Made by a program: the position numbers and the translations under genes. Under the pieces are notes generated by a model. It ran no database searches. It was given only the letters and a program-made list of their open reading frames with translations, and was not told where the DNA came from. A stretch of 64,000 nucleotides of DNA from Sarcocystis neurona (taxonomy: Eukaryota > Apicomplexa > Conoidasida > Eucoccidiorida > Sarcocystidae): positions 10,736,903 through 10,800,902 of the forward strand of contig KL647288.1 of NCBI GenBank assembly GCA_000727475.1, written 5' to 3'. This document shows positions 57,701-64,000 of this stretch, one piece after another; within the stretch, counting starts at the first letter, position 1, and each line of letters begins with the position of its first letter.

Positions 57701-60700
57701 NNNNNNNNNNNNNNNNNNNNNNNNNNNNNNNNNNNNNNNNNNNNNNNNNNNNNNNNNNNNNNNNNNNNNNNNNNNNNNNNNNNNNNNNNNNNNNNNNNNN
57801 NNNNNNNNNNNNNNNNNNNNNNNNNNNNNNNNNNNNNNNNNNNNNNNNNNNNNNNNNNNNNNNNNNNNNNNNNNNNNNNNNNNNNNNNNNNNNNNNNNNN
57901 NNNNNNNNNNNNNNNNNNNNNNNNNNNNNNNNNNNNNNNNNNNNNNNNNNNNNNNNNNNNNNNNNNNNNNNNNNNNNNNNNNNNNNNNNNNNNNNNNNNN
58001 NNNNNNNNNNNNNNNNNNNNNNNNNNNNNNNNNNNNNNNNNNNNNNNNNNNNNNNNNNNNNNNNNNNNNNNNNNNNNNNNNNNNNNNNNNNNNNNNNNNN
58101 NNNNNNNNNNNNNNNNNNNNNNNNNNNNNNNNNNNNNNNNNNNNNNNNNNNNNNNNNNNNNNNNNNNNNNNNNNNNNNNNNNNNNNNNNNNNNNNNNNNN
58201 NNNNNNNNNGCAGCAGTAGCAGAAGCAGCAGTAGCAGAAGCAGCAGTAGCAGAAGCAGCAGCAGCAGGAGCAGGAGCAGAAGCAGTAGAGGTAGCGCAGC
58301 TGAAAGAGAAGGAAGAAGCATAGCGTCTTCTTACAGGTGCAGATTGCAGGCGGAAGAGAGGAAGAAGCACACTGCGTTTTTCCCTTCATGCGGGTATTAA
58401 GAAGCAGACTTTTCCTGGCACGTTGTGTCTATTTCGCGGGGGCTTCTTCAAACGGCGGATAAAGATGGGGAAGGAGTGCTCAGTGTCTTCCGCACGTGCA
58501 CGTGGACGACGGACGCACATAAGACGCGAGGGAAAGGGCCTTTGTGTATTCTCTGTAGATTTCTTGGGGCTATCTTCCGGCTTTATAGATGTTATCAAAA
58601 GCAATTTTCAAGTGGTAACTTTATCGTTTCCGTCTTTCTCTGTGTGGCTTCTGTGTCTCCATCATAAATGTAGGAGTACATATATATATACGTAACGTTC
58701 TCTCTATGTGTGTGTACTCTGGTATTTCGTTTCTACACACGTATGTGCGTATATCTGCAAGGACATTTGTAGAGGTCGTCCTCCTCCTTCTGCAGTCGAA
58801 GATGTAGGAACTTGTACTGACATATAAATATATATATGTACAAATGTGTAGGTGAGCACAGCGCATATATGTATATATATGTGTGATTTGTGCTTTTGTG
58901 GTGGTGGGACACTTTTTTTGCCGTGTCTGTTGTTTTGTCTGCTAATTACTCTTCCTGCTGCAGGGTATTATATCGATCAGAACCCAAAAGTGAAAGTTGT
59001 GTTGGACTCGTGGTTCGGCCGCCTGACGGAGCTGCAGAAGAAAAACTGCTACACCAAGCGTCTGAAGTGGATCATCCAGGTAATTTTCTCCTTGGCGACA
59101 TTTCTTCTCTTTTCGAGAGAGCAGAGACCTGGAGACGCGAAGAGAAGCAGCAAGAGAGGGGGAGATAATAAGAAGACCGTGTGAAATGCATAAGTATACA
59201 TATGTGTGTATTTTTTTTCCGGCACCACGCATTTGTGCAGAAGTAATAAATAGGTGGGAGGCGAGAGAAAGAACGGCTTCCACGGAAGCAAGTTTTCTTC
59301 TTCTCTGCGAATTTATATATATGTACGTATTGGACGAACCACCTGTTACCTGTGTGGAGGCAGTGTCTTCCGCGCGCGTAAAGAAAGGAGCAGAAAGCGA
59401 GGGAGCCGCGTAAGCGGGCCGCGCAAGGGGAGCCCGCGTGTTGGTCGTACGAGAATAACGAGTTTCTCCTGGGCACATAGAGCAAACGACGGGGGCTGCG
59501 GGCACGTGTTGCGGTCATCTCTCACACCGGAGCGTATTTGGTTGTATCCACATCAGTCTCATAGTAAATATACGAATATGTACGTATCTGTGTATATACA
59601 TACATATGCGTATCTATGTATATATGTGTGCGTATGTGTAAATAGACGGGTGCGTATCGGTGCATGTATTGTCCGTACATACGTGTGTACGTGTATGATG
59701 GGAAGACACATCTGTGTGTAGGATGTGCAGTGTACTGAGAATACGCGCCTTGAAGAAAAGAAAATTTCAAACATTTGTGCGTATGTGTATGTGCGTGTGT
59801 ATACGAATATGTGTGCGTGTATATACATGTTTGTGTATTATATCTATGTTTGTAGCTCTGTGCTTGTGATATGTGGACTTGTAGGATACGCTGGATATGC
59901 GGAAGGCAGGGTGGAGGAAGAAGATCCACAAGGAGCGCGCGAAGGCATTAAGTGACCTGCGGGAACAGGTACATATGTTTAACACGCTCTTCAAACAAAT
60001 TTAGACAAAGTATAAAGTCCGTGTATATCGAGCTCGGGACGTCGTATATAAGAGAGCAGAGAGAAAAGGACCAACACATGGGAAGCGAGAGAGAAAAACA
60101 AACAGCCGCGTGACAGACACAGAGAGACGAAGGAAAAGAAGAAGGACGGGGACCGACAACAACAGCCAGGAGAGATAGCCGAAGAAGAGGAGGGCCCCAC
60201 ACGCACCGAGAGCTCGAAAAAGAGAGAAACACAGGAAAGGGGGGAAAACGGACAGAAAAGAGGGGGGGTGGGGGCGTTGGGAGTTACTTTCCGAAACAGA
60301 GAGAGAGACGGTGTTGAAGACGTAGAAATTATTGACAGTTGTGGTTGCAGTAGCAGCGGGGGACACAAGCAGAAGAAACGTCGTCCGGTGATGTAATAAT
60401 GCCTTCTTCTACATTGGCGGTCTCTCGGGGGGAGGGGGGGGAATGTGTTGGGAGTGCGTAGTAGACTCATGGATACGTACGTCTTTACAAGCATATATAT
60501 ATGTACAGGGGTGAAGATTACGTGTGTCTATATATATGTGTGTGTGAGGAGAGATGTGTATATACTGAGGTGTGAGGTGTGGAACGTGGTATATAGCTGC
60601 GTAGATGTGAATACAATATATATATCTGTGTGACTGCATGTATTAAATATGTATATATGTATGTGTATATCTTCCGTATGTTTTGTATATATGTGTATTT

Positions 60701-63582
60701 GTGTGATATCGACAGTGTGCGAGTATTGTAGGAGAGCAACGTCTGCGTCTCTGTGTGGAGAGAGAGGCAAAGAAGTCGCCGATGTGTGGGGGTGGGTGAT
60801 GAGCAGCGACCTCGGGAGTGAATTTTTTTTTCCAGACGCATCAGGTGCCACCGGACCCCTCGCTCGCTGGGATTGCGACACATACGTAGACATACGTATA
60901 TGGAAGATATGAACAAAGTGTCATTATATATGTACACACATACATGTCGATATACATATATATATAGATGAGGAATCAACTGGCATATGTGTGACGCTGC
61001 TGGACAGAGTCCTGGGGATGATATGCGACACACATACATATATAAATACACAATATATGTATATATATGTGTATATATACAGTATGTATGTATATGCAGG
61101 TATATATAAGATACGTACAATTTGTATGTATGCGTATGACGAGATGTATCCTGACGCTCCTGTTGGACGACGGAAAAGAAGTTGGAAGGAAACTTCGCTT
61201 TTCCCGCTTCTCTTGTCTGTCACGCAGACACACAGCACGTGTATACCACCGCAGAGCGCGCGCAGGGGAAGTCAGCTGTTATTGGCAAAGGGTAACTTTG
61301 TTTTTCTCGTAGAAGAAGTGTACGTATTTACAGAGAGTATGTGTGCGTGCTGGTGAAGAGGGAAAGAAAGCGGAAATGTTGTCGCGTTGACGAAGCAGTG
61401 CGGGGTTCGGCAGGCGGGGTGGGGAGACGCTGTACCCAAAAGGGCGAGGACGACGCCGTCTCTTAAAGAAGGGAAGCGACACGTGTAGGAGGATGGAGAG
61501 TTTAGCGGTGGAAGAGAGAAGCAGCTTGGAGAAGAAGGAACGGACGACTTCTTTTCTGCTGCTGTCGTATATGTACACAAGAAGACGTGCCGTCCAAGGA
61601 GACGTCTGCCCGTGCGTCACTGCAAATTACTTCTGCGGATTCCCGCGCGTGATGCAAGGGAAGAGAGAAGAAGGGAGAAGACGACCTGTATTTCCTCTAC
61701 ATAGTGATGCATGCGCCGGTCGCACAACAGCCCGGGTGAAAAGAGAGAGAAATGACTAGCAGGATGTGTTCTCCACGCCGAAGAAGAGAACGTGAGAAAG
61801 ACTCGGTAACAGCGCCGTCGGGTCGCGCATGTCAGTGATGTGTATATACGTGTGTGTGTCTGTCTTTCCACAGATACATAGATGTGTATGTGTATCTCGC
61901 TTCGTCGAAGAAAAAGAAAAGCGAGGCGGCAGCGGGCGATTCGGGGGAAGGTCGTCTTGTTGTGTTACGTTGGATTTGTAGGACTCTTCGTGGGGGCGCA
62001 CGGGGGAAGTTGCACGGCCCGCCGCAGAATTTAGATGAATGCTGCGCGTCCGTGTATAAATGGAGGGAAGGAGAAGGAACTGGCGCGCCTCTTAAGAAAA
62101 GTTGAAACTGCTGCTGTAGTGGACTGCACACACGAAGGAGCAGCAGAACTGTCTTCGAGCGGAGAGGGAGCTCTGCAGCAGGAGAGCAACTTTCCCGTGT
62201 AGATTGCATTCCACTTCGTGTGGGTTCCTCCTGCGCAGTTTTTTTTGCGCGGTCCTTCTTGGTGCACTTCTCCAGCACCTTGTGATTCTTCTTTCTTCGT
62301 TGTCGTTTTCTGCTTCTTCTTTTCCTCTTGACTCGCTGGGGCTGAGGACTCTCTCTGTGTGTTGATGCGGCGTCTTTGCAGTTGCAAAAAGAAGAAGATA
62401 TTGGCGGATCCGTGCATGCCGCGCAGTACGGCAACATCGTCGTCGTCGGCCAGCGCTCGAACCTGGTAAATTGCCGTGTTGTCTTCCTGCTGCTCGCCGT
62501 TGGCTGCCGCGCGGCCGCCTTATTTCTGCTCCAGCTGCTCTTTAAAAAAGTCAGCTCTGCTTCTGCTGCTGTTGCTGTTGCGACGTGTGCTGCTGTTCCT
62601 GCCGTTTCACGTTCTTGCTGCTGTTGCTGTTGCGACGTGTGCTGCTGTTCCTGCCGTTTCACGTTCTTGCTGCACTGCTGTAGCTGCCACTATCCTTTCT
62701 GCCGTCCCCCTTGCGTCGGCCGCTTCAATGCCCGCTGCGTCTCCTCATAAGTGCTGCTGCTGCGCGTGCTGCTGTCGTCCCTCTCTCGGACCGCTGCTTC
62801 TTTTACTGCTGTTGCGCGATTACCTGCTAATTCAAATTCTTCTCGCGGCTGTGGCCGCTGTTATCGCTGCTGCTGCGGGGGCCGTCACGGCGTGTGTGCG
62901 GGTCTTCCTGCTGCCGCCGTTGGTGGGACTCCCTCTCTTGCAACCTTCTGCTGCATCTGCTGCACATGCTGCCGCTGCAGTTCCGCAGGTGCACACACAC
63001 CGGTAGTGTTGCCGCTGCCACCGTTGACGCGTCCAGATATCTGTCTACCTATATATGTGTATATATATATGCGTGCGTATATGTGTTTAATATAAAGTGT
63101 ACGGACGGATGATACGTGAATTAGTATCTCCGCATATATCTATACGCGTGGGTATGCGTGCTGTATAAACGCAGACTCTCTCTCTATATCTGTGGGGGCT
63201 TATACGAATATAAGAAAGATGACATGCTTCTATAAACGCAGATCTCGTTTTTCTGTCTCTCTCTCGACAAATACATATATATATATATATGCATGTGGGT
63301 ATACATCAATGTAGGGTAGCTGACTATATATATATATATATATATGTGTATGTGGGCAAATATATATATATATATATATGTACGACCGTATGAAGTACTG
63401 ATTTTTGGGGTGTGTACTTTTCTAATGGTGTGCAGAACGGAGCGTACGCAGGATATTTGGAGGACCAGCAACATATTTTTGAAGCGAAAATGGTCAAGTT
63501 GAAACCAGCAACAGCAGCAGCAGCTTCTCCAGGAGCAGCCACAGCTGCTGGCTTGGGCGGCTCTGCAGCACAGAGACGTTAG
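50481..63582 (+). CDS. eIF4G-type translation initiation scaffold (MIF4G domain), seven exons
   Basis: This is a predicted cytoplasmic scaffold that would bring eIF4A, and probably cap-binding factors, to mRNA. The model has about 1,693 aa. Exons are 50481-54734, 56008-56126, 56824-57101, 58964-59079, 59885-59968, 62382-62465 and 63436-63582; all phases agree. A stop (TGA) lies directly upstream of the ATG in frame. Residues 1 to about 1350 are low complexity (Gln, Ala, Gly, Ser). Residues about 1358 onward are MIF4[21 protein letters not shown], then [34 protein letters not shown] and, in exon 5, [14 protein letters not shown], which correspond in order to the eIF4G core. The tail lacks an MA3 domain. 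No canonical YxxxxL-phi eIF4E-binding motif was seen. Exons 6 and 7 have weaker support. An N gap sits in intron 3. Confidence 0.85.
56008..56126 (+). CDS. eIF4G-like gene, exon 2
   Basis: The acceptor is ccccgcag and the donor GTAAGG, phase 0 to 2. It encodes [15 protein letters not shown], matching the MIF4G helix that in other eIF4Gs reads F-R-K-L-L-L-x-R-x-Q-x-E-F. Confidence 0.85.
56824..57101 (+). CDS. eIF4G-like gene, exon 3
   Basis: The upstream acceptor cctcag (not the nearer ttgcag) keeps the frame after exon 2. It encodes the [11 protein letters not shown] helix and [11 protein letters not shown], both MIF4G landmarks. The donor is GTAAGC. Confidence 0.85.
57130..57540. repeat. 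Purine-rich block in intron 3
   Basis: The plus strand is almost all G/A (gaagaggaaggac-type) for about 400 bases just after the exon 3 donor. Similar but shorter blocks lie at 60045-60260 and 61340-61560. Confidence 0.7.
57541..57629. repeat. CAG repeat, left edge of gap
   Basis: agcagcagtagcagaagcag units running into the N gap. Confidence 0.9.
57630..58209. other. Assembly gap (580 N)
   Basis: Run of N bounded on both sides by the same agcagtagcagaagcag repeat. It lies wholly inside intron 3 of the eIF4G-like gene. Confidence 0.99.
58210..58290. repeat. CAG repeat, right edge of gap
   Basis: Continuation of the agcagtagcagaagcag array after the gap, grading into imperfect units. Confidence 0.9.
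58964..59079 (+). CDS. eIF4G-like gene, exon 4
   Basis: The acceptor is ctgctgcag; it completes the split Gly codon. It encodes the [16 protein letters not shown] helix. The donor is GTAATT, phase 0. Confidence 0.85.
59885..59968 (+). CDS. eIF4G-like gene, exon 5
   Basis: 28 codons between cttgtag and GTACAT, phase 0 on both sides. [20 protein letters not shown] fits the last MIF4G helix, usually D-x-x-D-L-R-x-x-x-W. Confidence 0.8.
62382..62465 (+). CDS. eIF4G-like gene, exon 6
   Basis: 28 codons between tttgcag and GTAAAT, phase 0 on both sides. It encodes [19 protein letters not shown], a repeat-free segment. Its position and phase support it, but there is no strong family match. Confidence 0.65.
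62529..63000. repeat. CTG repeat zone in intron 6
   Basis: Imperfect gctgctgttgctg units over about 470 bases. Leu/Cys/Ala frames through it are artefacts. Confidence 0.6.
62568..62672. repeat. 52-bp direct tandem duplication
   Basis: The unit starting cgacgtgtgctgctgttcct at 62581 recurs at 62633 without visible substitution. The two copies span about 62568-62672, inside intron 6. Confidence 0.9.
63436..63582 (+). CDS. eIF4G-like gene, exon 7 (stop)
   Basis: The acceptor is ggtgtgcag, phase 0. It encodes 48 residues beginning [15 protein letters not shown], then an Ala-rich tail, ending at TAG. Confidence 0.7.
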   Translation, partial: NGAYAGYLEDQQHIFEAKMVKLKPATAAAASPGAATAAGLGGSAAQRR

Positions 63583-64000
63583 GGTGCTTGACAGCGACTG
63601 GTGGTTGGTGGGGAAAGATGGTGGCAAGAAGAAAGGGAAGAGGAAAGGATTGCCGTCGTCGAGTAGATAATGAAGTGGTCCTTGTGTCTGGTTGAAGAAT
63701 TTTATACGGAGCTGGACACACACCTGTGTCTTCTTTTCGCGCGTGTGGACGTAAAAATCGTGATGGTGTTTCTTTTTGGCACGTGTGTTTCTCAACGGTC
63801 GGGCTGGGTGGGTGGCTGGGTCTGTGTAACGGTCTTTTTGTCGGCTGCGTATGCTGTGTGTATCTGACTACGTGCCCGAGCGCAGATCTATATATATATA
63901 TATATACGTGTGTGTATGGACTGCGCATGGATTACGTGTGTCTGCCTCTCTTTGTGTGCCTGTGTGGGTGTGTGTACACATGTATGTATGTATGTATATA
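63583..64000. other. 3' flank of the eIF4G-like gene
   Basis: No further gene is seen before the window ends. A TA tract (63890-63905) and GTGTGT words resemble intergenic DNA elsewhere in the window. No MA3-encoding exon is visible. Confidence 0.5.

Noticed and set aside
57465..58400. Open frames across the second gap
   Set aside because: Same reason; the flanks are CAG repeat in an intron.
60836..60885. Possible extra eIF4G exon (frame [17 protein letters not shown])
   Set aside because: A good T-tract acceptor precedes it, but including it would break the phase into exon 6 unless another exon follows; exon 5 joins exon 6 directly in phase.
1..64000. Telomeric repeats, tRNA or rRNA genes, CRISPR arrays, viral or transposon reverse transcriptase
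   Set aside because: I looked for TTTAGGG-type runs, tRNA T-arm patterns, regularly spaced repeats with unique spacers, and polymerase motifs by eye and found none.

Overview
The window reads as nuclear DNA of an apicomplexan parasite, most likely an Eimeria species (coccidian). This rests on four things seen in the sequence: very dense CAG/GCA (and complementary CTG/TGC) trinucleotide runs that carry straight through open reading frames as poly-Ala, poly-Gln and poly-Ser; intergenic and intronic DNA full of TATA/TGTATA microsatellites; genes split by GT-AG introns of about 0.7-2.9 kb; and recognisable proteins that are eukaryotic. There are no bacterial features. The species cannot be fixed from this window. 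Two runs of N (12198-12731 and 57630-58209) are assembly gaps.

Layout. 1-6325 has no gene I can support; it holds degenerate CTG islands and a 91-bp tandem duplication. 6326-8619 (+) is a three-exon gene for a chagasin-like inhibitor of cysteine peptidases (182 aa). Its splice phases all agree and it keeps the family's Arg-Pro-Trp signature. A strand-asymmetric purine-rich block follows (8620-9560), then TA-microsatellite DNA with the first gap. 13712-14275 (+) holds exons of an unrecognised gene, followed by an 18-bp minisatellite and a kilobase of CAG repeats. 20147-24485 (+) encodes an Ala/Glu-rich coiled-coil protein with three copies of a Trp-Ser-x-x-Gly motif. 25892-37397 (+) holds phase-compatible exons of a second coiled-coil protein; the two may be one gene. 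A 55-bp inverted duplication links the last exon of that locus to its 3' flank. 37398-50480 is mostly gene-poor: microsatellites, a calmer repeat-poor stretch (about 40.2-43.3 kb) and more CAG islands, with only weak small ORFs.

50481-63582 (+) is the best-supported large gene. It encodes a seven-exon eIF4G-type translation initiation scaffold of about 1,693 aa. An enormous low-complexity N-terminal region, all in exon 1, is followed by an MIF4G domain spread over exons 1-5 and a short tail with no MA3 domain. Every exon junction I could place keeps the frame.

All supported genes lie on the plus strand. They share no pathway: one is a protease inhibitor, one a translation factor, and the others are structural-looking coiled-coil proteins of unknown role. 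What they share is repeat invasion. Because CAG-type repeats contain no stop codon in any of the six frames, many long ORFs here are artefacts, so I relied on splice phase and conserved motifs rather than ORF length.
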